Position numbers and translations under genes: made by a program
Shown here: piece after piece, positions 34,141-43,425 of the stretch
How the letters are laid out: each line of letters opens with the position of its first letter
How positions within the stretch are numbered: the stretch's first letter is position 1
DNA from: Bacteroidota bacterium
GTDB lineage: Bacteria > Bacteroidota > Bacteroidia > Flavobacteriales_F > PHOS-HE28
Assembly (NCBI GenBank): GCA_014584605.1
Contig: JACTMO010000059.1
Coordinates: 1 to 64,000, forward strand
Reading direction: 5' to 3'
DNA length: 64,000 bases
The notes under the pieces: model-generated
What the model was told of the DNA's origin: nothing
The model's database searches: none
The model's input: only the letters and a program-made list of their open reading frames with translations

Positions 34141-36903
34141 ATGACCCTGAAGCTCTTCCATCCGATCGCCGCCGCCGCCCTGGCAGGCACCCTGGCCTTC
34201 CATGGGCATGCCCAGGTGGTGCTCAACGAGGTGAGCGCCAGCAACCTTAACACCTTCGCCGACAACAACGGGGAGTACGAGGACTGGGTGGAGCTGTTCA
34301 ACACCAGTGCCGTACCGGTGGACATCAGCGGCTGGCACCTCAGCGACAAGCAGAGCAACCCCACCAAGTGGGCATTCCCGGCGGGAACGCAGGTGCCGGC
34401 GAACGGGCGTCTCATGGTCTTCTGCTCGGGGCGCGACATGTTCACCCTGCCGCTGATCTTCCACACCAACTTCAAGCTGAGCCAGGGCCAGAACGAGTGG
34501 ATCCTGCTCTCCGATGCCGGCGGCAACGTGCTGGACGACTTCCAGCTCTCGGAACGGGCCAAGGAGAACCACAGCCGCGGCCGCAGCACCGACGGGGCCG
34601 CCACCTGGTCGCTGTTCCTGACCCCCACGCCCAACGCCGCCAACGCCGGGGCTTCCCCCGATTACGAGGCCAGGCCCCAGTTCAGCGTCCCCGCCGGAGT
34701 GTACGCCGGAGCCCAGAGCGTGGCCCTCAGTTCCCCGAACGGAGCCACCATCCGCTACACCCTGGACGGCAGCGCGCCCACGGCCACGAGCGCCGCCTAC
34801 AGCGCCCCTTTGAACATCGCCACCACCACCGTGGTGCGTGCCGCCTGTTTCAGCGCCACCCCGGGCGTGCCGCCCAGCTTCATCGAGACCAACACCTATT
34901 TCATCGGCGTGAGCCACACCGTGGCCATCCTCAGCCTGGCCGGGGACGAGGTGGACGACCTGCTGCTGGGCAACGGCGGCCTTGAACCCGTGTCGTCGCT
35001 GGAGTACTTCGGCCCCAACGGCGTGCTGCGCGACGAGGTGGTGGGCACCTGCGATGAGCACGGACAGGACAGCTGGGCCTACGACCAGCGCGGCTTCGAC
35101 TGGGTGACCCGCGACCAGTTCGGCTACAGCGACGCCATCCACTACCCGGTGTTCCGCACCAAGACCCGCGACAGCTACCAACGTCTGATCATCAAGGCCG
35201 CCGCGGGCGACAACTACGAGTTCGGCCCCGGGCAGCCGGCCCACATCCGGGACCCTTATGTGCAGGCCCTTAGCCAGATGGGCGGCCTGCGCGTGGACGA
35301 GCGCAGCTACGAACCCTGCGTGGTGTACGCCAACGGTCAGTACTGGGGGGTGTACGACATGCGGGAGAAGGTCGATGACCACGACTTCATCGGCTACTAC
35401 TACGACCAGGACGAGTACGACATCCAGTTCATCAAGACCTGGGGCGGTACCTGGAGCGAGTATGGCGGGGCCCAGGCCCAGAACGATTGGGATGCCCTGC
35501 GCACCTTCATCGCCACCAACAACATGGGCGACCCCGCGGCCTTCGCCTATGTGGACAGCGTGTACAACTGGAAGAGCCTGGTGGACTATTTCTGCCTGAA
35601 CAGCTATACGGTGTGCGCCGACTGGCTGAACTGGAACACCGGCTGGTGGCGCGGCCTGGACCCCAACGGCGACCACAAGAAGTGGGGGTACATCCTGTGG
35701 GACATGGACGCCACCTTCGGGCACTACACCAACTTCACGGGCATCCCCGACCAGAGCCCCGACGCCGATCCCTGCACCGTGGAGGACCTGCCCGACCCCG
35801 GAGGCCAGGGCCACACCGAGATCATCGAGAAGCTGATCCAGGAGAACACCATGGTGCACGACTACTACGTGAACCGCTACATCGACCTGGGCAACACCGT
35901 CTTCAGCTGCAACAACATGGTGCCCTTCCTGGACAGCCTGGTGGGCCTGATCGCCCCCGAGATGCCCGGGCAGGTGGCCCGCTGGGGCGGAAGCGTGGCC
36001 GACTGGCAGGCCAACGTGCAGGTGATGCGTGACTTCATCGAGACCCGTTGCGTCACCATCCAGGACGGACTGATCGACTGCTACGAGCTGTCCGGGCCCT
36101 TCGACGTCACCTTCGACGTGAACCCGCCCCTGAGCGGCACCGTGCGCGTCAACTCCCAGGTGCTGCCCTCGTATCCCTTCACCGGCACCTATTACGGCGG
36201 CATCACCACCACCCTGGCGCCCATCCCGGAGCCCGGCTGGGTGTTCAGCCACTGGACCATCCAGAACGACACCATCTGGCCCAGCCTCACGGACAGCCTG
36301 GTGACGCTCACCATCGACACCACGGACCACATCGTAGCGCACTTCATCCCGCCCATCAAACACCAGGTGCTGCTGGACGTGGACCCGGACCACAGCGGCC
36401 GCATCGTGTTCGACGGTGTGGTGTACGATGTCCTCCCCACCGTGGTGCAGGTGCCCGAGGGCGTGGCCCTGCCCATCAAGGTGCTGCCGGCCCAATACCA
36501 CGACTTCAAGTATTGGAGCATCCGGAACAACGAGCTCAGTCCGGCGGACAGCTCCCTGCAGGAGCTCAGCATCACCTTCTTCGGGCCGGACACCGTGGTG
36601 GCCCACCTGGAGCCCCAGGAATACGCCTACTGGATCCCCAACTCGTTCACGCCCAACAACGACGGCATCAACGATGTGTGGCAGCCGTGGGGCAACGTGA
36701 TCGACCTGGAGTCCTTCGACCTGCGGATCTACGACCGCTGGGGACAGCTGTTGTTCCAGAGCGAGGACCCCAACCTGCCCTGGGACGGGACCAACGGCGC
36801 AGGACCCGTGGGTGCCGGGGTGTACGCCTATCGCGCCTACGTGATCGAGGGCGTCACCAAGGAAAGGCACGAGATCTTCGGGCACGTGACCGTGGTGCGC
36901 TGA
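34141..36903 (+). CDS. CotH-kinase-like secreted protein with LTD and T9SS type B domains
   Basis: A 920-residue surface protein. Domains in order: signal peptide (to about 24); lamin-tail domain (VVLNEVSASNLNTFADNNG, about 25-135); chitobiase C-terminal-like module (TIRYTLDGSAPTATSAAYS, about 180-245); CotH kinase-like domain (about 330-640) with the DxDxxFG signature as DMDATFG at 521-527; two beta modules with SHWTIQNDT/YWSIRNN text; and a type B gliding-motility C-terminus, NSFTPNNDGINDVW (about 834) to the end. CotH proteins are atypical secreted kinases in spore-formers and fungi; in Bacteroidota the role is unclear. It follows a strong terminator. Confidence 0.9.
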   Translation: MTLKLFHPIAAAALAGTLAFHGHAQVVLNEVSASNLNTFADNNGEYEDWVELFNTSAVPVDISGWHLSDKQSNPTKWAFPAGTQVPANGRLMVFCSGRDMFTLPLIFHTNFKLSQGQNEWILLSDAGGNVLDDFQLSERAKENHSRGRSTDGAATWSLFLTPTPNAANAGASPDYEARPQFSVPAGVYAGAQSVALSSPNGATIRYTLDGSAPTATSAAYSAPLNIATTTVVRAACFSATPGVPPSFIETNTYFIGVSHTVAILSLAGDEVDDLLLGNGGLEPVSSLEYFGPNGVLRDEVVGTCDEHGQDSWAYDQRGFDWVTRDQFGYSDAIHYPVFRTKTRDSYQRLIIKAAAGDNYEFGPGQPAHIRDPYVQALSQMGGLRVDERSYEPCVVYANGQYWGVYDMREKVDDHDFIGYYYDQDEYDIQFIKTWGGTWSEYGGAQAQNDWDALRTFIATNNMGDPAAFAYVDSVYNWKSLVDYFCLNSYTVCADWLNWNTGWWRGLDPNGDHKKWGYILWDMDATFGHYTNFTGIPDQSPDADPCTVEDLPDPGGQGHTEIIEKLIQENTMVHDYYVNRYIDLGNTVFSCNNMVPFLDSLVGLIAPEMPGQVARWGGSVADWQANVQVMRDFIETRCVTIQDGLIDCYELSGPFDVTFDVNPPLSGTVRVNSQVLPSYPFTGTYYGGITTTLAPIPEPGWVFSHWTIQNDTIWPSLTDSLVTLTIDTTDHIVAHFIPPIKHQVLLDVDPDHSGRIVFDGVVYDVLPTVVQVPEGVALPIKVLPAQYHDFKYWSIRNNELSPADSSLQELSITFFGPDTVVAHLEPQEYAYWIPNSFTPNNDGINDVWQPWGNVIDLESFDLRIYDRWGQLLFQSEDPNLPWDGTNGAGPVGAGVYAYRAYVIEGVTKERHEIFGHVTVVR

Positions 36904-37028
36904 GGCGGCCACCGTTGCTTGTTCCCCGGCCGCACCTGCACAGGTCCCGGTCCTTCCGATCCGATCTCCGGCGTTGGACGAACGGGGATATCATGCATCT
37001 TCGTGTTCGCACGATAGACCCCAGCCCC

Positions 37029-39437
37029 ATGCGAACAAGTACGACCCTCTTGGTGACCATTCTCCTGTCCGCGACCCCGGCCCTGGCCCAGCAGGCCCGG
37101 CTGTAGGTGGTGCACAACAGCGCGGACTCCGCGCTGACCGCAGTGGACCTGTACATGAACGACAGCCTGCTGATCGACGACCTCGGTTTCCGCACGGCCT
37201 GGGGCTATCACGATGTGCCCGCCGGCACCGACCTGCGGATCGGCATCGCACCGGACAGCAGCAGCAGCGTGGCCGATACCATCCCCGGCCTGTCCACCAC
37301 CATCAACCTGACCGACAGCGGCACCTACCTGTTGGTGGCCCAGGGCATCGTCAGCGCCATGGGCTACAACCCTGCACCGCCCTTCAACCTTGTACTTACC
37401 GCCGGGCAGGAAGTGGACACGCTGGGACAGCTGGGGTTCGTCCTGCAGCATGGCGCCACGGACGCACCGGCCCTGGATGTGTTCGAGCGCGCCGTGCTGG
37501 ATGCCGGTATCCTCAACGGTCTGGGCTATGGGCAGAGCGCTGCTGCACTGTCCCTGCCCGCGACCGACCTGGTGCTGGAACTGCATGCCGCAGGTGACCC
37601 CGACCCCTGGTCGTCCTACAGCCTGCCGGCGCAGAACCTTGCGGGGCAGGGTGTGACGGTGTTCGCGAGCGGCTTCACGGACCCCGCGCAGAACAGCAAT
37701 GGCCCGGCCTTCGGCCTGTGGATGGCGCTGCCCGCAGGCGGCCCGCTGGTGGAACTGCTGCCCTGGGAGGCTCCCACGGCGTGGCTGCAGGTGGTCCACG
37801 CCATTGCCGACACCGCGCTGGACGTGGTGGACATCTACCTGAACGACGGCCTGCTGGCCGATGACCTGGCCTTCCGCAACGCCACCGCCTTTGTCGAAGT
37901 GCCCGCCGGGGTGGTGGGGCACCTGGCCGTCGCACCGGGTACGAGCACCGGCGCGGCCGACAGCATCCCCGGGCTGAGCGTGGTGCTTCAACCGGACACC
38001 GACGACCTCCAGGTGCTGGTGGCCACCGGCATCGTCAGCGCAACGGGGTACAACCCCGCACCGCCTTTCGCCTTCAGCAGTTTCGACCCGGCCCGTGAGG
38101 CCGCCCTCACCGCAGGGCACACCGACGTGCTGTGGATGAACGCCTGCACGGACCTTCCGCAACTGGACCTGCGGGAAACAAGGACCTTGGATTCGCTGTT
38201 GGTGAACGATCTGTCCTATACCGACTTCGCGGACTATCTGGAGCTGTCCGCAGACAGTTTCACCGTGCAGGTGCGCACGCCGGACAACAGCGCGGTGGTG
38301 GGGGCTTATCAGCTGATCCCTGCGGCCCTGGGTCTGGTCGACAGCGCGATCACCGTGGTGGCATGCGGTTTCCGCGAGCCGGCACAGAACAGCAACGGTG
38401 CGGCGTTCGGTCTTTGGGCGGCGCTGCCCACGGGCGGCCCCCTGGTGGAGCTGCCTGCCGCGCCGGTGCCCATGGCACGCGTGCAGATCATCCACAACAG
38501 CGCCGATGCCGCCCTGGCCACGGTGGACCTCTGGAAGAACGACATCATGCTGGCCGACGACCTGCCCTTCCGCCAGGCCACGCCCTTCGAGTACGTGCAG
38601 GCCGACGTGGACATTGACCTGGGCGTGGCCCCGGCCAACAGCACCAGTGCCGCCGATGCCTTCTTCAACGCGGCGATGCGCTTCGAGGAGGGCAGCGCCC
38701 ATGTGCTGATGGCCGCCGGTATCGAGAGCTCCACGGGCTATGATCCCGCCGTGCCCTTCGGTCTGCATCACCATGCCAACGCCCGCGAAACGGCCACCTC
38801 CGGTGCGGACAACACGGACATCCTGATGGCGCATGGCGGCACGGACGTGCCGACCGTGAACATCAACGAGGTCCTGGCCTTCGGCGGTGTCACCCTGGTC
38901 TCGGGCCTGGGCTATGGCGACTTCATCGGCTACCTCGAACCGCCCACGGCCGGCTATGCCCTGGATGTCGTGGCCCCCGGTGGCCTCCTGGGCAGCTTCC
39001 AGGCGCCCCTGGCCACCATGGGCTGGCAGGGTGAAGCGATCACCGTGGCGGTGAGCGGCTTTGCGGACCCGGCGCAGAACAGCAACGGCCCGGCCTTCGG
39101 CCTGTGGGTGGCCGATGGCGACGGAGGTCCGATGGTGGAGCTGCCGGTGTACACCGGGCTGCACGAGAACGCGGGACCGCTCGTCGGCACCGTGGTCTGG
39201 CCCAACCCCGCTGCGGAACGCCTGAACGTCCGCGTTCCCGGCCTGGGCCATCGCACCCTGCAGGTGGACCTGCTGGACGCCGCGGGCCGCGTGTTGCGGA
39301 GCTGGGGCGATGGCGACCTGGCCCGACACGACGACCAGTTGATGCTGAGCACCGCCGGCCTGTCCACCGGCACCTACGTGCTTCGCCTGCGCAGCGACGC
39401 CCACAGCGTGGCCCTGCCCGTTGCCGTGTTGCGTTGA
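37029..39437 (+). pseudogene. DUF4397-repeat T9SS protein interrupted by in-frame TAG
   Basis: The ATG at 37029 opens a clear signal peptide (MRTSTTLLVTILLSATPALA), but codon 26 is TAG (37104-37106). The frame then stays open to 39437 and encodes about 776 residues with three DUF4397-type units (VVHNSADSALTAVDLYMND, LQVVHAIADTALDVVDIYL, VQIIHNSADAALATVDLWK) alternating with three copies of a second module. That module ends GFxDPAQNSNGxAFGLW. A type A sorting tail (VVWPNPAAERLN to the end) closes it. At the TAG position the second unit has Gln (CAG), so a single C-to-T change explains the break. A GTG at 37107 would restart translation but without an export signal. It could be a real nonsense allele, a read-through site or a sequencing error. 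Confidence 0.85.
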
Positions 39438-39506
39438 GCCCCCCGCCGTGCCCGGTGGGACCTGCCCTGCCGGTGCTTCCGGGCACGGCAGGAACGGTAA
39501 CGAGTC

Positions 39507-39514
39507 CACCTTTG
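39507..39514 (+). promoter_or_regulatory. -7-like box CACCTTTG
   Basis: CACCTTTG ends 4 nt before GTG 39519; it is one base off TAnnTTTG. Confidence 0.45.
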
Positions 39515-39518
39515 CAGG

Positions 39519-40205
39519 GTGAGCGCCCAACCACCCGGTACCCTGCTCGTCCTGCTGGCGCTGGCCCTGGTGGCCTGCGACAAGGCGCAGCCTTCCGCAT
39601 CCGGAGGACCGGCCCCAAGGCGTGCTGACGTGCGCGCGACGGTGCCGTACGTGGACGGTACCAAGCATGGGGAGGCCCTTGTGCTGGACGAGCGTGGCCG
39701 TGTGCGGAAGTCGGGGCGGTACGACCACGATCGGAAGACCGGGACATGGACCGGCTTCGACGGGGACGGAGACACCCTGGAAGTGGTGCACTACGCGAAC
39801 GGGCTGCTCGATGGCGAAAGCCGGATGTACGGCCCGGGCGGAGTGCTGCTCAAGAAGATCACCTATCGGCGCGGGCGGATGCACGGGGCCTACGAGGACC
39901 ACCATCCGGACGGCGCGCTGTACGAAAGGGTCTCCTACCGCGACGGCCAGCGCCACGGCCCCTACCTGCGCTTCACGCGGAAGGACACGCTGGACAACGG
40001 GCCGCGCCTGGAAGGGCAATACAGCAAGGGTTCGCGTACCGGCATCTGGCGGCGTTACTACGGCAATGGTGTACAGAGCGAGGAAGGCCCGATCGTGGAC
40101 GACCGGTTCCATGGACGATGGACCTACTGGGACCGCCGGGGCCGACCGCGGTTGGAGCGTGTCTACGTGCGGGGCGCGCTCGTGTACGAGGGCCCGCCGC
40201 GCTAA
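39519..40205 (+). CDS. MORN-repeat lipoprotein
   Basis: A 228-residue predicted lipoprotein with lipobox LVAC (Cys20). From about residue 48 it contains MORN-like repeats: GTKHGEALVLDERGRVRKSG, RKTGTWTGFDGDGD, GLLDGESRMYGPGG, GRMHGAYEDHHPDG, GQRHGPYLRF, SRTGIWRRYYGNG and RFHGRWTYWDRRG. Such YwqK-like repeat proteins are frequent in Bacteroidota envelopes; the role is unknown. The GTG start is set by the box 4 nt upstream. Its stop overlaps the stop of the convergent GlcD-like gene by 3 bp. Confidence 0.85.
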   Translation: MSAQPPGTLLVLLALALVACDKAQPSASGGPAPRRADVRATVPYVDGTKHGEALVLDERGRVRKSGRYDHDRKTGTWTGFDGDGDTLEVVHYANGLLDGESRMYGPGGVLLKKITYRRGRMHGAYEDHHPDGALYERVSYRDGQRHGPYLRFTRKDTLDNGPRLEGQYSKGSRTGIWRRYYGNGVQSEEGPIVDDRFHGRWTYWDRRGRPRLERVYVRGALVYEGPPR

Positions 40206-41602
40206 GGCAGCACCTTGCCCGGGTTCAGGATGCCCTTGGGATCGAACAGGCGCTTGAGCCCGCGCATCAGTTCGAGCTGGGCCGTGTTGAAGACGATGTC
40301 CATGTAAGGACGCTGCACCAGCCCGATGCCGTGCTCGCCGCTGAGCGTGCCGCCCAGCGAAACCGTCAGCTCGAAGATCTCGCGCACGGCCTTGGGCAGT
40401 TCCTGTTCCCAGAAGGTCTCGTCGAGCTCGCCCCGGATGATGTTGACGTGGAGGTTGCCGTCGCCGGCATGGCCATAGCACACGCTCTGGAACCCGTACC
40501 GGGCCCCGATGGCCTTGACACCGGCCAGCAGACGGGGCAGGGCGAAGCGCGGCACCACGGTATCCTCCTCCTTGTACACGCTGTGCGCCTTCACGCTCAC
40601 CGGAACACTGCGGCGCAGGTGCCACAGGGCCGCCTTCTCCGAGGGGCTCTCGGCGAAGAGCACCTCTCCACCTCCGTGCGCTTCCATCACCCCCAGGATG
40701 GTCTCGCAATCGCGCATCAACGCCTCGCCGTGGTCGCCGTCCACCTCGATCAGCAGGTAGGCGCCGGGTTGTGTGGAAAGCTGGCGCGGGAGCCCTTCGG
40801 TGAAACGCATGGTCCAGGCGATGGCGTCGCGCTCCATGAACTCGAGCGCGCTGGGGGTCACGCCGGCGCGGAACGTGGCGCTCACCGCCGTGCACGCGTC
40901 CTCGGCACTGGCAAAGGGCACCAGCATCAGCCGGTTCTCGCGGGGCATGGGCACCAGTTTCAGCACCGCCCTGGTGATCACCGCCAGGGTGCCTTCGCTG
41001 CCCACGATCAGGCGGGTGAGGTCGTAGCCGGTGGCGTTCTTCAAGGTGTTGGCGCCGGTCCACAGCACCGTGCCGTCGGGCAGCACCACCTCCAGGTTGA
41101 GCACGAAGTCGCGGGTGACGCCGTACTTCACGGCGCGCGGACCGCCGGCGTTCTCGGCCAGGTTGCCGCCGATGGTGCAACTGCCGCGGCTGCTCGGATC
41201 GGGCGGATAGTACAGCCCCCTGGCCGCCACCGCCTCCTGCAGCACCTGGGTGATCACGCCCGGCTCCACCGTCACCTGCAGGTTGCCTTCGTCGATCTCC
41301 ACGATGTGGTCCATGCGGTCCAGGGCCAGGCCCACGCCGCCGTGAATGCACAGGGCGCCACCGCTAAGCCCGGTCCGCCCGCCAATGGGGGTCACGGGCA
41401 CTTCGAGCGCGTGGCAGGTGCGCAGCACGGCCGCCACCTCGGCCGTGGTCCGCGGGCGCACGAGCACCTCCGGCGGATGGACCAGGTCCTCGGTCTCATC
41501 GTGCCCGTAAGCCTTCAGCAGGTCCTCGTCCACCTGGACGATCTCCGCAGAGAGCACCTTCCGGAGCGCTTCGACAACGGCCTTGGTCCCATCGGATCGC
41601 AT
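40202..41602 (-). CDS. FAD-linked D-2-hydroxyacid dehydrogenase (GlcD/D-lactate type)
   Basis: A 466-residue flavoprotein of the GlcD / D-lactate dehydrogenase (cytochrome-type) family. The N-terminal FAD_binding_4 domain (about 35-215) shows PIGGRTGLSGGA and the diphosphate-binding SSRGSCTIGGNLAENAGG; the C-terminal FAD-oxidase_C domain contains CYGHAGDGNLHVNI with the metal/substrate histidines and SGEHGIGLVQR. It oxidises D-lactate, glycolate or a similar 2-hydroxyacid. There is no Fe-S partner gene nearby, so it may work alone. A possible box ATCTTTCG ends 4 nt before the ATG at 41602. Confidence 0.93.
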   Translation of the reverse strand: MRSDGTKAVVEALRKVLSAEIVQVDEDLLKAYGHDETEDLVHPPEVLVRPRTTAEVAAVLRTCHALEVPVTPIGGRTGLSGGALCIHGGVGLALDRMDHIVEIDEGNLQVTVEPGVITQVLQEAVAARGLYYPPDPSSRGSCTIGGNLAENAGGPRAVKYGVTRDFVLNLEVVLPDGTVLWTGANTLKNATGYDLTRLIVGSEGTLAVITRAVLKLVPMPRENRLMLVPFASAEDACTAVSATFRAGVTPSALEFMERDAIAWTMRFTEGLPRQLSTQPGAYLLIEVDGDHGEALMRDCETILGVMEAHGGGEVLFAESPSEKAALWHLRRSVPVSVKAHSVYKEEDTVVPRFALPRLLAGVKAIGARYGFQSVCYGHAGDGNLHVNIIRGELDETFWEQELPKAVREIFELTVSLGGTLSGEHGIGLVQRPYMDIVFNTAQLELMRGLKRLFDPKGILNPGKVLP

Positions 41603-41674
41603 GAGGCGAAAGATCGCCTAACTTTCCGAGGCCACCATTTACAGGCAGCATCGTCCACCAATAAATCCAATGCC

Positions 41675-43330
41675 ATGCGGAAGGCCGTTCTATTGATCGC
41701 AGGTCTGGCCGTGGTCGAAACCCAGGCCCAGAACGTCGGCATCAACGCCAGTGGGGCGGCCCCCGATGCGAGCGCGGTGCTGGACCTGGACGTGGCCGCG
41801 CACCCGGCGGCGGACAAGAAGGGCCTGTTGATCCCGCGGTTGGCCTTGACGGCCACCAACGTGGCGGCACCCGTGGTGGCCCCGGCCACTTCCCTGTTGG
41901 TGTACAACACCGCCACGGCCGGCGCCGCGCCCAACAATGTCACGCCCGGCTTCTATTCCTGGAACGGCACCACCTGGGTGCGCTTCGGCATGGCCGGGGA
42001 CGACTGGCGGGTGACCGGTAACGCGGGCACCAATGCCGCCACCAACTTCCTCGGGACCACCGACGCGGTGGACCTTGTGCTCCGCACCAACAACGTCGAG
42101 CGCATGCGTGTGATGGGCGCCACGGGACGGGTGGGGGTCAACACGTCGGCACCAACGACATTTCTGGACGTGTCCAGCCCGGGCGTTCTCCAAGACGCCG
42201 TATACGGCCACAGCCCCAACGTGGGCGGTGTGCTGGGCCGCGAGGTGAACTTCAGCTTCGGCGTGCCGCTGCAGACCATCAACGGTGCCGGGGTGTACGC
42301 CAACAACCCGACCGCGGGCTACACCTCCATCTATGCACAGAGCACGGGCGCGGCCACCGTGGCGGCCAACGTGAACTATTCCGATGTCTGGATGGCCCAG
42401 TACAATTACACGCAGAACGGCAGCGCCGTGTACAACCCCGCAGGTACCTACAGCCAATTGAACGTGACCAACGCCGCCCTTGGCGGCAATCATCGGGCCA
42501 TCTGGGCCTATAGCGGACGTGGTACCACCGCCGGCAACGTGGGTTGGACCGAAGGGGCCACCGCCCTCGCCGTGGCGCAGAACCAGGATTGCGACGGTGT
42601 GGTGGGGATCAGTGCCACCAACTCCACCATTGAGAATGCCGGCGGCTACTTCGAGAGCAACACCTATGCGGGTGCCTTGATCAACTATGCGTGGGTCGGG
42701 GCCAGGCTGGCCGGGGTCGGCTACAAGATCACCGGGGCGGGCGCGGTGGCCGAGATCATTCCCACCCCCGATCACGGCCGCATTACGCTGGTGTGCCCCG
42801 AATCGCCGGAGTACTGGTACCAGGACTATGGCTCCGTTCAACTGGTGAACGGTTCCGCCCACGTGGAACTGGACCCGATCCTGCAGGACATCATCGTGGT
42901 GGATGCCGCCAACCCCATGCGCGTCTATTGCACACCGGTGGACATGCCCTACTTCAACGGGGTGACGGTGATGAACAAGACGGCCACCGGTTTCGACCTC
43001 CAGGAGCTGAACGGCGGCACCCATTCGGGGGTCATCGACTACCAGGTGATCGTGAAGCCGAAGACCAACTTCGGTATGGGTCGCTTCGCACAAGCCCCAC
43101 CGCCCCATGGAGTGAAGCCCTGGCAGCAACCTGAACAGGCCAGAGCGGCCAATCAGCCCGATCCCACCAAGATCTTCAACTGGCCCTCGGACTTCGAGGT
43201 GTACAACTACGATCCGGACAAGACCACCCCCATCGGTTCGCGGGTGCGTATCGGGCCGAACGCGGGCAAGTGGAAACTGGCCGAAGGCGTTTACTCGGAC
43301 CACATCCCGGCCAAGTTGCCCGGGAAGTGA
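41675..43330 (+). CDS. Secreted fibre-like protein (paralogue B)
   Basis: A 551-residue exported protein, paralogue of the one at 21078-22937 and in opposite orientation. The signal peptide (KAVLLIAGLAVVETQAQ) is followed by the near-identical 88-residue block (residues 19-106). The middle (about 120-360) is unrelated in detail to paralogue A but is again Asn/Ala/Thr/Tyr-rich (GAGVYANNPTAGYTSIYAQS). The C-terminal shared domain reads LVCPESPEYWYQDYG, LDPILQDIIVVDAANP and FDLQELNGGTHSG (about 365-470), followed by a unique tail of about 80 residues. Function is unknown; adhesion or a fibre tip is an inference. A weak -7-like TAACTTTC lies at 41619-41626. Confidence 0.8.
   Translation: MRKAVLLIAGLAVVETQAQNVGINASGAAPDASAVLDLDVAAHPAADKKGLLIPRLALTATNVAAPVVAPATSLLVYNTATAGAAPNNVTPGFYSWNGTTWVRFGMAGDDWRVTGNAGTNAATNFLGTTDAVDLVLRTNNVERMRVMGATGRVGVNTSAPTTFLDVSSPGVLQDAVYGHSPNVGGVLGREVNFSFGVPLQTINGAGVYANNPTAGYTSIYAQSTGAATVAANVNYSDVWMAQYNYTQNGSAVYNPAGTYSQLNVTNAALGGNHRAIWAYSGRGTTAGNVGWTEGATALAVAQNQDCDGVVGISATNSTIENAGGYFESNTYAGALINYAWVGARLAGVGYKITGAGAVAEIIPTPDHGRITLVCPESPEYWYQDYGSVQLVNGSAHVELDPILQDIIVVDAANPMRVYCTPVDMPYFNGVTVMNKTATGFDLQELNGGTHSGVIDYQVIVKPKTNFGMGRFAQAPPPHGVKPWQQPEQARAANQPDPTKIFNWPSDFEVYNYDPDKTTPIGSRVRIGPNAGKWKLAEGVYSDHIPAKLPGK
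41729..41992 (+). repeat. 264-bp homologue of 22608-22871 in inverted orientation
   Basis: Encodes the N-terminal constant block. Together with 22608-22871 it forms an inverted repeat of about 92% identity spaced by about 19 kb. Confidence 0.85.
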
Positions 43331-43356
43331 GGATGCACCGCGCACCGGGCCTGGAG

Positions 43357-43374
43357 CCCTTCGTTCGGGAAGGG
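43357..43374. terminator. Short hairpin between convergent genes
   Basis: CCCTTC (43357-43362) pairs with GAAGGG (43369-43374) over a 6-nt loop, between the stops at 43330 and 43426. No clear T-run; weak. Confidence 0.3.
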
Positions 43375-43425
43375 ATGCTCAGCGGTCGTTCGCGCGGATA
43401 GGTCCGGCGGGATGGGGAGTGCCGT

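Noticed and set aside
31624-36912. A 1762-codon open frame on the minus strand
   Set aside because: Antisense to the S9 peptidase and CotH genes; no domain and biased composition.
37107-39437. DUF4397 gene as an intact gene starting at GTG 37107
   Set aside because: It would lack the signal peptide needed for its T9SS tail, while a perfect leader lies in frame just upstream of the TAG.
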